From Xaviernesmea oryzae (lineage in GTDB: Bacteria; Pseudomonadota; Alphaproteobacteria; Rhizobiales; Rhizobiaceae), in NCBI RefSeq assembly GCF_900109605.1, contig NZ_FOAM01000007.1:62001-126000 (forward strand): a stretch of 64,000 bases of DNA, in the 5' to 3' direction. The notes beneath the pieces are model-generated. The model ran no database searches and had not been told where the DNA came from. It worked only from the letters and a program-made list of their open reading frames with translations. Both the position numbers and the translations under genes were made by a program. This document shows, piece after piece, positions 9,456 to 18,737 of the stretch (position 1 is its first letter; each line of letters begins with the position of its first letter).

Positions 9456-9489
9456 CGCCTCCTCCCAACCGGCGGGCCGGGAGGAGGCG
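9456..9489. repeat. 11-bp inverted repeat containing a GGGAGGAGG strand
   Basis: CGCCTCCTCCC (9456-9466) pairs perfectly with GGGAGGAGGCG (9479-9489) around a 12-base loop. In the minus-strand transcript it lies 74 bases before the ATPase start. It could act as a processing, stabilising or attenuating hairpin. One arm is also complementary to the loops of the small RNA at 3241-3395. Confidence 0.6.
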
Positions 9490-9709
9490 TGGTCCTTACT
9501 TTTGCCCGCGCCGGCTCTCCTCAGCCGGTTCGGGCGTTTTCGGCTTCGCGGGGCCCTTTACGTTCGTGGCGCGCCCCTCATCTGCCTACCGGCATCCGAC
9601 CGGGGAGGAGCCACGGGTCTCGTCCCGTCCTTCGGACCCCCGCAGGGGAGAAGAGACGCTAAAGAGAACGCCCACCTCATCGAAGGCCCGGCATTTATGG
9701 CACAAGCCT

Positions 9710-9730
9710 CCTCTCCCCATCGGGGAGAGG
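9710..9730. repeat. 9-bp palindromic hairpin, possible dispersed intergenic element
   Basis: CCTCTCCCC (9710-9718) and GGGGAGAGG (9722-9730) form a 9-bp stem with a 3-base loop, followed by GCAGGGTGAGGGGG. It lies 45 bases downstream of the arabinofuranosidase stop. It has no T run, so it is not a strong terminator. Its form suggests a REP-like unit. Confidence 0.4.
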
Positions 9731-9774
9731 GCAGGGTGAGGGGGCTTCTCGGCCTTCCGGCCCCGACAGGTCCG

Positions 9775-11621
<1,847 letters not shown>

Positions 11622-12548
11622 TTACCGCACCGTCAGGCGCATCAGGATGTCCTGATCGTAATTGCCGAAGCCGCGCCCGAAAATATTGATGCCGCCGGGA
11701 TGACGGGCATCCTCGCGCACGCCGATGCGCAGGCGGATGGAGTGATGGGCAACGAGATCGAGATCGCCGAGTGTGATGTCGGACAGCCTGATGCCATCGA
11801 CATAGGTGCCATCTTCGCGAATGCGGAAACTCTTGAGCTTGCCATATTGCGAGCCCTTCAACTTCCACCAATCCGGTGTGTAAGCCCCTCTTTTATCACC
11901 GAAATCTCCCGGAGAGGTCCAGGTCGCGATATCCAGCCCGTTGACGGTCAGCGTGATGTCGGACGGCCAGTCCGCGCTGGTGCCGGGCACCTCGGAGGAG
12001 AGCTCCAGCACGAATTCGATCTCGCGGATTGCCAGATTGGAAAGCCGGGCATTGTTGGGGAACTGGTACTCGACATAGCCGCGCGTGAACCAGATCAAGC
12101 CCGCCTTCATCCTGTCCGGATCGAGAAAGGTGGACGGCACATCCAGCAGGCCGATGATCCCCTCGCTCGAACAGAGGCCGCAGGGGGCAGAGACCTCGAA
12201 GCCGGTATAAAGGCCAAGCGGCATCGCGACCTCGATCGCGTCCGGATCAGCTTTTGCGATAGGGTCGTCGAAGCGGATGAGGATCTCGTCATAGAGGCTA
12301 TGGCAGATCTTCTGGCTGCCCTTGCGCGCCTTCACCGTCTCCGTGCGGATCAGCCCGGCTTCCTGCAGCATCTGCACATTGATCGAGACGCTGGATTGCG
12401 GCTGGCCGAGGAGATCCGCCAGTTCATTGACATTCAGCGCGCCCTTGGCCTGCAATTGCTTGAGAATGGCAATACGAGCCGGCGACGCAAGGCCTTTAAG
12501 GACGGCGGCATGTTCCAGCGGATCGACGAGAAGAAAATTGCGGCTCAT
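11622..12548 (-). CDS. ArsR-type winged-helix transcriptional regulator with a large C-terminal domain
   Basis: 308-residue regulator. The N-terminal 85 residues form an ArsR-like winged helix: EHAAVLKGLASPARIAIL, then NVNELADLLGQPQSSVSINVQMLQEAGLI as the recognition region. It lacks the metal-binding CxC of arsenic sensors. The remaining 200 residues look like a beta-rich sugar-sensing domain, unlike the roughly 100-residue classical ArsR proteins. It lies directly upstream of the GH51 gene on the same strand, so it probably senses an arabinose-related ligand and controls that operon. A 13-bp perfect inverted repeat begins 6 bases before its ATG, suggesting autoregulation. The ribosome site is weak (AGG). 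Confidence 0.85.
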   Translation of the reverse strand: MSRNFLLVDPLEHAAVLKGLASPARIAILKQLQAKGALNVNELADLLGQPQSSVSINVQMLQEAGLIRTETVKARKGSQKICHSLYDEILIRFDDPIAKADPDAIEVAMPLGLYTGFEVSAPCGLCSSEGIIGLLDVPSTFLDPDRMKAGLIWFTRGYVEYQFPNNARLSNLAIREIEFVLELSSEVPGTSADWPSDITLTVNGLDIATWTSPGDFGDKRGAYTPDWWKLKGSQYGKLKSFRIREDGTYVDGIRLSDITLGDLDLVAHHSIRLRIGVREDARHPGGINIFGRGFGNYDQDILMRLTVR

Positions 12549-12553
12549 GACGA

Positions 12554-12588
12554 CCTGATACGGATAGAGGATCGTTATCCGTATCAGG
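12554..12588. promoter_or_regulatory. Large perfect inverted repeat before the ArsR-type regulator, probable operator
   Basis: CCTGATACGGATA (12554-12566) and TATCCGTATCAGG (12576-12588) are perfect 13-bp arms separated by 9 bases. They lie 6-40 bases upstream of the regulator start on the minus strand. Bound protein here would cover the ribosome site and probably the promoter. The repeat could equally form an mRNA hairpin masking the start. Confidence 0.65.
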
Positions 12589-12687
12589 TTTTATGATGTA
12601 ATCAACTGGCTGGTGCCTGGGGCAAGGCCCTCTTCAAAGATCTATGAGAATGGACGGACCATCGGCCGCCTCGGCGCCATTCGGCGA

Positions 12688-13143
12688 TTAACGCGCTGTC
12701 GCGCCCTTCAATGCTTCTGCGGTAATGCTCGCAACGTTGATGTTGTCCATGTCATCATCCTTGAAGCGCCGGAACGCGCCAATAAGGAGCATGATCGTGA
12801 CTGTCGTGATCGAAACCAGTGGTGCCACAAACATCGCAATGGCAACTGCCGGCGGGATGAGAACGAAAGCTCCCCAGAAGTAGTGGTGGGCAGCGTGCAT
12901 CATAGCTGCCGCCATGAAAACGATGACGGTAACCGCGATACCGACCGTGAAATACCGAACTCTTATCCGCTGTTTGACTTCTGATATCAGGAGGTCACGG
13001 TGTAGCGCTTCGGCACTGAGAGCTGCCGCATCCATTTTTTCTTCAAGCGCGGCGATGCGAGCTTCAAGAAACGGAGCATCCCCGCCCTCTCTCTGGGTTT
13101 CCGTCATAGGTGCAGGAGCGGGCGGAGGAACATCGCTTGTCAT
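12688..13143 (-). CDS. Small membrane protein with N-terminal coiled coil, candidate toxin partner of the Panacea protein
   Basis: 151 residues and no family recognised. A proline-rich start (PPPAPAP) is followed by a predicted coiled coil at about residues 24-60 (EARIAALEEKMDAA, ALHRDLL), then about three hydrophobic segments between 65 and 130, and a short polar tail. It begins 3 bases after the stop of the Panacea-domain gene and has a poor ribosome site, so it is probably translated by re-initiation. Panacea proteins are known antitoxins encoded beside very diverse toxins, several of them membrane-active, which makes this a toxin candidate by context only. It could instead be an unrelated membrane protein. 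Confidence 0.75.
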   Translation of the reverse strand: MTSDVPPPAPAPMTETQREGGDAPFLEARIAALEEKMDAAALSAEALHRDLLISEVKQRIRVRYFTVGIAVTVIVFMAAAMMHAAHHYFWGAFVLIPPAVAIAMFVAPLVSITTVTIMLLIGAFRRFKDDDMDNINVASITAEALKGATAR

Positions 13144-13146
13144 GGA

Positions 13147-13599
13147 TCACCGCGCGTGATTTTGCCTTAACTGCTGGTAGTGGGGCAGAATGATCTCATT
13201 TGGGATAGAGGCAAAATAGCCACGCTGCTTTGTCGCCTGATCCCAAGGTCCGCCAGGTATATGGGTCATGTCAGATAGCCTCTGCGCTGAAAGGCTGCCG
13301 TAGCTTTTGTAGATTTGTTCGAGCAAATGAACATCTGACGGCGCTATCGTGCGATCCGTCACAGCAACAGGTTGCCGTACTTCAACGCCCTGAGACCGGA
13401 AGGCATTGTAGACGTCGGGGATAACGGGGCCGAATTTCCATGCCTCGATCTTATTGATGATCAAGGGCGATCGCTGCATTTCCAAATGCCAACCGTGCGA
13501 AATGTAGATGAGCTTAAGAAGTTGCATAATCGTCAAGCGCCGACCGTCCTGCTCGGCGCGTTTTACGAACCAGTTGGCTATCAGTCGTGCGTCGTACAT
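13147..13599 (-). CDS. Panacea-domain (DUF4065, SocA-like) protein, probable antitoxin
   Basis: 150 residues covering essentially one Panacea domain. The hallmarks are MQLLKLIYISHGWHLEM at about residues 24-40 and IEAWKFGPVIPDVYNAF at about 50-67. The family neutralises many unrelated toxins in type II toxin-antitoxin pairs and includes SocA, an adaptor that delivers its toxin to ClpXP. The ATG at 13599 is preceded by GGAGGG with 5-base spacing, and a perfect TATAAT lies at 13637-13632. The next gene starts 3 bases downstream and encodes a small membrane protein, the expected position for a partner. The family assignment is firm; the antitoxin role is inferred. Confidence 0.88.
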   Translation of the reverse strand: MYDARLIANWFVKRAEQDGRRLTIMQLLKLIYISHGWHLEMQRSPLIINKIEAWKFGPVIPDVYNAFRSQGVEVRQPVAVTDRTIAPSDVHLLEQIYKSYGSLSAQRLSDMTHIPGGPWDQATKQRGYFASIPNEIILPHYQQLRQNHAR

Positions 13600-13631
13600 C
13601 CAACCCTCCGGTTCGTGTCGAGTTTACGTGC

Positions 13632-13662
13632 ATTATATGGGGTGGCGAATTAACACATCCAA
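13632..13662 (-). promoter_or_regulatory. Probable sigma-70 promoter of the Panacea gene pair
   Basis: On the minus strand a perfect -10 hexamer TATAAT occupies 13637-13632. A weak -35 (TTGGAT, 13662-13657) lies 19 bases upstream of it. The predicted transcript would start near 13625, leaving a leader of about 26 bases with the GGAGGG ribosome site. Confidence 0.5.
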
Positions 13663-13817
13663 TTCGGATTCGATACCGTCAAGCCTACCACACGGGTCGT
13701 CGCTGTCGATCAGGTCGATGAATTACATCAATTTCCGGAGGAGGAGGCGTTAGGCGGAGCATGTGGCTGCTGTAAGCATGAAGGATCTGACCACAGCTAC
13801 CCGGTGCTTCCGCGAAC

Positions 13818-15059
13818 TTACCCGATCCAAAGCCGCGTCCCCAGTGCCGCGAGCAAGGCGGTGGGCATGACCACCGCGCCGACCTTCAGGAAGCGCCAGA
13901 AGCCGACATCTTCGCCCTCGCGTCGGATGGCCTGCAGCCAGAGGATGGTGGCGAGCGAGCCGGTGACCGAGAGATTCGGCCCGAGATCGACCGAGATCAG
14001 CAGGCTGTCGATCACGAGCCGGGGCGGGGTTGCCTGCTGGACCGCCAGGCTGGTGATCAGCCCGGCCGGCAGGTTGTTGATGAGGTTGGAGCCGAAGGCG
14101 AGCACGGTGCCGGCGGCGGCAGCCAGCATGGTGGGGCTCAGATCCTGACGGCTGAGCAGACCGGCGACGAAGGCGATGACGCCGGTGCGGTTCAGCGCCT
14201 CGACCAGCACGAAGAGGCCGGCGACGAGCAGCAACACGCCCCAGGACACCTCTTTGACCAGCGGCAGCGGCGCGCGGCGGGTAAGGATGCAAACACCGAG
14301 CAACGAGAGAATGCCGGCGATCGCCGTCGGCAGGCCAAGCTCCATGTCGAGGGCCGAGACGACGATCAGCAAAATGGCGGTGAGCGCGATGGCGGCAAAG
14401 GCGGCGATGCCTCCGCGCCCGAGCGGCTTGCGCTCCACGGCTCTAGCACAGGCGCCCGAGAGCCGCTTGCGCTCCATGAACCACAGCGCCAGGAAGGTGA
14501 CGCCGACCGAGGCGAGCGAGGGCAGGGCGAAGGAGGCGAACCAGGCCGAGAGCGCCGGCATCTGCCCGCCATAGAGCACGAGATTGGCCGGATTGGAGAT
14601 CGGCAGCACGAAGCTTGCGGCATTGGCGATCAGCGCGCAGGCAAAGAGCAGGGGCAGAGGCTCGGCCCGTGCCGCGCGAGCAGCGGCAAAGACGGCCGGC
14701 GTCAGCACGACGGCGGTGGCATCGTTCGACAGAAAGACGGTAACGAGCGTGCCGGTGAGATAGACCAGCACGAAGAGGCGGAAGGTCGAGCCCTTCGCAT
14801 GGTTGACGGCCGTGGCCGCAAGCCAGTCGAACAGGCCTTCGGCCCGGGCGGTCTCGCTGAGCAGCATCATGCCGATCAGGAAGAGATAGACATCCATGCC
14901 CTCGCCAATCGCATGAAGCGCGGCATCCGGCGGGATGAGCCCGAGCATGATGAGCAGAAGGGCGCCGGAAACGGCCCAGATCCATTCCGGCCAGCGCATT
15001 GGCCGCGCGATCACGCCCGCCGTCGCCAGCCCGGCGATCGCCCATGTCAGAGATGTCAT
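13818..15059 (-). CDS. ArsB/NhaD-type (ion transporter superfamily) membrane transporter
   Basis: 413-residue polytopic membrane protein with about eleven hydrophobic helices. It resembles the ArsB arsenite efflux and related SLC13-like carriers: FLSNDATAVVLTPAVF at about residues 110-125 and the second-half counterpart FGSNLINNLPAGLI. These paired re-entrant motifs are the substrate and ion site of the superfamily. No arsR, arsC or other arsenic gene is adjacent, so arsenite as substrate is not supported by context. It is transcribed away from the PRPP synthetase gene across a 414-base gap. The start at 15059 gives a normal first helix. Confidence 0.85.
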   Translation of the reverse strand: MTSLTWAIAGLATAGVIARPMRWPEWIWAVSGALLLIMLGLIPPDAALHAIGEGMDVYLFLIGMMLLSETARAEGLFDWLAATAVNHAKGSTFRLFVLVYLTGTLVTVFLSNDATAVVLTPAVFAAARAARAEPLPLLFACALIANAASFVLPISNPANLVLYGGQMPALSAWFASFALPSLASVGVTFLALWFMERKRLSGACARAVERKPLGRGGIAAFAAIALTAILLIVVSALDMELGLPTAIAGILSLLGVCILTRRAPLPLVKEVSWGVLLLVAGLFVLVEALNRTGVIAFVAGLLSRQDLSPTMLAAAAGTVLAFGSNLINNLPAGLITSLAVQQATPPRLVIDSLLISVDLGPNLSVTGSLATILWLQAIRREGEDVGFWRFLKVGAVVMPTALLAALGTRLWIG

Positions 15060-15473
15060 GCGTCTTCCTTGCTAAGATCCAGCCCAAGATCGAATTCGCC
15101 AGCGCTTGTGCCGGGCCTTCACGTGGAAGGCAAGCGGGCGAAGCGGCGTCAAGGCACTGGGATCGTCGCCTTTTGCGTAGATGAGAATAGGCGGAAGAAG
15201 GAAATGTCCAGAGGGCTGCCTCGACGCATTCGCCAGTGCGCGTCAAAGCGGCTTGGTCTTTCTCCGGCTTCGTCAGTCAGGCTGCTCCCGCAGGCGAAAT
15301 CTCTTGATTATGACAACGGCGCTGCGCATAAGGCAGCCAGCCTTTTCGGGAGAGTCCACCTGGGCGTGCGAGAGCCGGCGGTGTCGCCGACGCGCATGGC
15401 CCGATGCCGATCATGATCGATATGGAGACGCGCCGGTCCCCATCTCCATCATGATCTCACGGAGAGGCGTCAC
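15060..15473. other. Divergent intergenic region
   Basis: About 410 bases between divergently transcribed genes. No coding frame or RNA was recognised. A 7-bp inverted repeat (15422-15428 and 15443-15449) lies about 25 bases before the plus-strand gene. No convincing promoter hexamers were found. Confidence 0.45.
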
Positions 15474-16451
15474 GTGAACGAGATTGCCATTTTCAGCGGC
15501 AGTGCCCATCCCGAATTGGCGGAGGAGATTTGCTCCTGTCTCGGCGTGCCCCTTCACCCGATCCGCACCAAACGCTTTTCCAATGATTGCCTGGAAGTGC
15601 AGTTGCAGGCCAATTGCCGTCAGCAGGATGTGTTCATTATCCAGCCCTTGAGCGCGCCGGTGCAGGAAAACCTGATGGAGCTCCTCTTGATGCTGGACGC
15701 CGCGCGCGGCGCCTCGGCCTCCCGGATCACCGCCGTCATTCCGCATTTTTCCTATGCCCGCTCCGACAAGAAGGACGCACCGCGCATCTCCATCGGCGGG
15801 CGTCTCGTCGCCGATCTTCTGGTGACCGCCGGTGCCAATCGCGTGCTGACCATGACCTTGCACTCCCCGCAGGTGCATGGCTTCTTCAGCGTGCCGGTGG
15901 ACCAGTTGCATGCGCTGAACGAGCTGGCCGATCACTTCGCGCGCTATGATCTGAGCCGGGGTGTGGTGGTGTCTCCCGATCTCGGAAATGCCAAGAACGC
16001 GGCCGTTTTCGCCAAGCGCTTGAATGTGCCCGTGGCTGCCGGCGCGAAGGAGCGGGTGAACGACACGCAGGTGCGCATCTCCGCACTGATCGGCGATGTG
16101 CGCAACCGGGATGTAATCGTGCTGGATGACGAGATATCGAGCGGCGGCTCGATCCTCGAACTCCTGCAGCATCTGCGTGCCCACGGCGCCCGCAGCATTC
16201 GCATTGCCACCACCCATGGCATCTTCGCCGGCTCTGCCGTGTCGCGCCTTGCGGCCGAGCCGGACGTGCTGGAGATCGTTTGCACCAACACCGTGCCGAT
16301 TGCCCGCGAAAAGCGCCTGCCCAAGCTGACCGTGCTGTCCGTTGCGCCGGCTTTTGCCGAAACCATGCGCCGGATCAATTCCGGCGATTCCGTCAGCGCG
16401 CTGTTTGCCGACGAGCAGCCGACCTTCCGACCCGCTGCGGCCTCGCTCTAA
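15474..16451 (+). CDS. prs: Ribose-phosphate pyrophosphokinase (PRPP synthetase), divergent paralogue
   Basis: 325 residues that would make PRPP from ribose 5-phosphate and ATP. It starts at GTG (15474) after GGAGAGG. Recognisable regions are the N-terminal IFSGSAHPELA, the flexible catalytic loop HFSYARSDKKDAP (about residues 96-108), and the PRPP-binding loop IVLDDEISSGGSI (about 216-228). In housekeeping enzymes the last usually reads DDMIDTGGT, so this is a divergent branch and probably a second copy. It stands alone and is divergent from the ArsB-like gene. The C-terminal tail past residue 310 is not conserved. Activity is likely but unproven given the altered loop. Confidence 0.88.
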   Translation: MNEIAIFSGSAHPELAEEICSCLGVPLHPIRTKRFSNDCLEVQLQANCRQQDVFIIQPLSAPVQENLMELLLMLDAARGASASRITAVIPHFSYARSDKKDAPRISIGGRLVADLLVTAGANRVLTMTLHSPQVHGFFSVPVDQLHALNELADHFARYDLSRGVVVSPDLGNAKNAAVFAKRLNVPVAAGAKERVNDTQVRISALIGDVRNRDVIVLDDEISSGGSILELLQHLRAHGARSIRIATTHGIFAGSAVSRLAAEPDVLEIVCTNTVPIAREKRLPKLTVLSVAPAFAETMRRINSGDSVSALFADEQPTFRPAAASL

Positions 16452-17233
16452 AGCCCAGGCGTTGCGCTGAGGCCGGCGGCGGGTGCCTCCAATAGTTGAG
16501 AGGGCGGGCCGTATCGGCTGCCGGAACATAGGCATGCAAAGCGTGGCGTCATGGCCGACGTGTCTCGACGCGATCTTGGCCCAATTTCAGGCCTCTTGAC
16601 ATTCCTCCGTGCCCTGGCGAGTCTCGGCGGACAGGAGGATCGTCGGATTTCGTCTGTGCCGGTGAAGGCGAATAGCCCTTCGTCTTCATCGACTTGCAGC
16701 CCGACGACGAGGAGAAAGGGCACGTCCGGCCTTCCGGCACGATCGCTTCGGGCCCCACGGGCGCCGACGTCGAGGCAACGCAAGCGCTATCACCAACGTT
16801 GGGACCTCGGTTCGCGTCAGGCGCTGCGATGGAGCAAGAAGCAGAGCATGCGACAAGACAGACACGGCTTCGGCCGCTCGCTGGCGGCGGCTCTCGGCGC
16901 GCCCGCAGGTGAGGTCGCGAAAATCGCGCGGCCGGTCGGAAAGCAGCCGGCTTCCAGCGCCGCTGGCGATCGTCCGCCCGCGCTCGATCATGCCGAGCTG
17001 CATATGCGCCTGCCCATCCTGATCGACCGCAGGGCGACGGATCCCGCAAGTGAGACACGCGTGGCGGACCGAGGCTACGACAAGGTCGCCATCTCGGCGG
17101 CCGATGATATCGAGACCCGTCTCGACTGGCTTCCTTGCCGGCCCGCCATCATGCCCAAGATCCGCTTTGCATTCTGCACAGAAACACCCGCGAGACGCGT
17201 CCCCATGCTCCCCGGTCGGCATCGTGCGCTCAC
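16452..17233. other. Long intergenic region with a decayed gene remnant
   Basis: About 780 bases without an intact gene. The part from roughly 16590 to 16730 is a degenerate relative of the 3' end of the next gene (listed separately). The rest, 16730-17233, has open frames of unusual composition on both strands but none resembles a protein family. Confidence 0.5.
16590..16730 (+). pseudogene. Decayed, frameshifted relative of the C-terminal part of the next gene
   Basis: Read across one frame change, this stretch gives FLRALASLGGQEDRR, then FVCAGEGE, a stop (TAG at 16673), then PFVFIDLQPDDEE. The intact gene at 17234-18121 has LFPALARLGRAKEPR, LVCADPGYQALVFVAVRPGSEE at the matching place. 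Order, spacing and the hydrophobic pattern agree over about 45 residues. The frame shift and stop show it is no longer translated as such. It is most simply a decayed tandem duplicate. The match is moderate and was judged by eye. Confidence 0.45.
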
Positions 17234-18121
17234 ATGACGCATCGCCTCGGATCGAACAGCGCGACGGGCGCGCCGTCCCGCCGGAAGCTTTTGGCCAGCA
17301 TTGCCTTCATGGGGCTGATGGCGTCGATCATCCTCGTTTTTCTGCGCCCGCTCGGCGTAGCGGAGTGGGTCTCCCTCGTCATCAGCATCGCCTTCGTGCT
17401 GTTGGGATGCGTCGTGCTCTGGCGGCAGAGGGAGGGAAAGCGCGCCACGAGCCGGGTCGCCGCGCTCTCCGCCGGTTTTGCCGCCAGGCCTGCGGACGAG
17501 GACGCGTTTCCCCATCTCGACGCCATCGTAGGCAGCCCGTCGCCGCAAGAGCGGCAGGCGATCGAGACGGTTCTGAGCGCGCTCATGGAGGCCGAGGCTC
17601 TGGATCCCGGCGAAGTCGATGCCGATCTCCTCTGGCGGGCCGCACAAGAGCTCGATCCCGGCGAAACCATCGGAATCGGGGAGGCGATCAATGCATTTGG
17701 AACGCTTCACGAAGCCGGCCGCTTCGAAGCGCGACGCATGACCTTCGTCCCCGTCCATGTCGAATATGACAGCGCGCTGCTGGCTGCTATCGCCCTTTCG
17801 ATCCTGCGCTCCCTCGGCCATCGGATTGGCGCAGACGACATCCGGCTGACGCTCGCCGAAAGGGGAACGGAGGTCGAGGCATCCATGGCTTTGACCCTTG
17901 AGGACCGCGTCGAAACCATTACCTTCCCCTTCCTGTTCAAGGATGCGGCCCCGGAGCTCTTTCCCGCCCTTGCGCGGCTCGGCCGCGCGAAAGAGCCGCG
18001 TGTCCTCGTCTGTGCCGATCCCGGTTATCAGGCGCTCGTCTTCGTCGCCGTGCGGCCCGGCAGCGAGGAACTGCTGAACCGCCGGCTTTCTGCCAATGGC
18101 AATCTCTTCGGCCCGCCATGA
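17234..18121 (+). CDS. Uncharacterised membrane-anchored protein
   Basis: 295 residues, function not recognised. The ATG at 17234 gives a short basic N-terminus and two hydrophobic helices (about residues 22-42 and 46-64, including LLASIAFMGLMASIILVFL). A cytoplasmic or periplasmic soluble part of about 230 residues with alternating alpha/beta pattern follows, ending in NRRLSANGNLFGPP. It contains no cysteine pair or known catalytic motif. It heads a three-gene plus-strand run with two exported proteins, spaced about 50 bases apart. A decayed relative of its 3' end lies upstream, suggesting past tandem duplication. Confidence 0.8.
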   Translation: MTHRLGSNSATGAPSRRKLLASIAFMGLMASIILVFLRPLGVAEWVSLVISIAFVLLGCVVLWRQREGKRATSRVAALSAGFAARPADEDAFPHLDAIVGSPSPQERQAIETVLSALMEAEALDPGEVDADLLWRAAQELDPGETIGIGEAINAFGTLHEAGRFEARRMTFVPVHVEYDSALLAAIALSILRSLGHRIGADDIRLTLAERGTEVEASMALTLEDRVETITFPFLFKDAAPELFPALARLGRAKEPRVLVCADPGYQALVFVAVRPGSEELLNRRLSANGNLFGPP

Positions 18122-18170
18122 GCGATGTCGCACGCAAGGAAGGACTCACGCATTGGGAGGCAAGACCGGA

Positions 18171-18686
18171 ATGGCAGGACGTAGACGACATGTCGGTTGC
18201 TGGCTGGTGGTCGTTTTCGGCACGCTCGCAATGGCGCTGCCGGCGGGCGCTGGAACCGGGACCAACGCCGCCGCAACGGCGGCGACAGACCTGCATCCGG
18301 CGGATTACTTCCGCAAGGCGGCGGACAGCTTTGCGGCGGGACGCAAGGACGAGGCGACCTTCTGGCTCTATGTCGCGCAGTTGCGCTGGCGGGGCCGTCT
18401 GGCCGCCCATCCCGAACTCAATCCGACCGGCGAGCCCGCCCTCTTCGCCTCGCTGATGGAAACGATCGGGCGGCCTATCAACGAATATGCTTTCGGCAAT
18501 GTCGCGAAAGCGACGGCGATCATCGATCGGGCGCTCGCGTGGGATGCGGCCCATCCCGATCGGTCCGTGCCGGAAGATGTGCGCCGGACCATGCGCTCCG
18601 GACTGATCGGCCTTCGCGACGACATGCGCCGCAATGCCAGGGATGTTCGACGCCAACGCACCGAGAACGGGCTGACGAACCGTTGA
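18171..18686 (+). CDS. Uncharacterised exported protein
   Basis: 171 residues with no family recognised. The ATG at 18171 is preceded by GGGAGG. The N-terminus (MAGRRRHVGCWLVVVFGTLAMALPAGA) is a clear signal peptide. The mature part is helical, with DYFRKAADSFAAGRKDEATFW resembling a TPR-like helical pair, and a basic C-terminus (RRNARDVRRQR). It lies between two other unknown membrane or exported proteins on the same strand. It may be a small periplasmic helical adaptor; that is inference. Confidence 0.8.
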   Translation: MAGRRRHVGCWLVVVFGTLAMALPAGAGTGTNAAATAATDLHPADYFRKAADSFAAGRKDEATFWLYVAQLRWRGRLAAHPELNPTGEPALFASLMETIGRPINEYAFGNVAKATAIIDRALAWDAAHPDRSVPEDVRRTMRSGLIGLRDDMRRNARDVRRQRTENGLTNR

Positions 18687-18737
18687 ACGTTCTTGGATCG
18701 CCGAAAGCCGAGAGGAGCTGCGGGAAAGGAGGAAAAC

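Larger units (their letters stand above)
9383..9774. other. Intergenic region with hairpins
   Basis: About 390 bases between the arabinofuranosidase and the ATPase gene, both on the minus strand. It holds no credible gene. Two inverted repeats (9456-9489 and 9710-9730) are listed separately. The sequence around 9590-9660, with several short GGGGAG / CTCCCC pairs, resembles the dispersed palindromic intergenic repeats common in this group, but copy number cannot be judged from one window. Confidence 0.5.

Noticed and set aside
9590-9730. CRISPR-like short repeats
   Set aside because: The CTCCCC/GGGGAG units are palindromic and irregularly spaced, with no constant repeat-spacer period; more like REP elements.
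15300-15320. FNR/FixK-like box (TTGATTATGACAA) before the PRPP synthetase gene
   Set aside because: Spacing between TTG and CAA is 7 rather than 8 bases and the inner positions do not match, so it is likely chance.
16551-17237. 228-residue open frame on the plus strand
   Set aside because: Composition is arginine, serine and proline rich as in non-coding GC-rich frames; only the short decayed segment within it shows homology, and that in a mix of frames.
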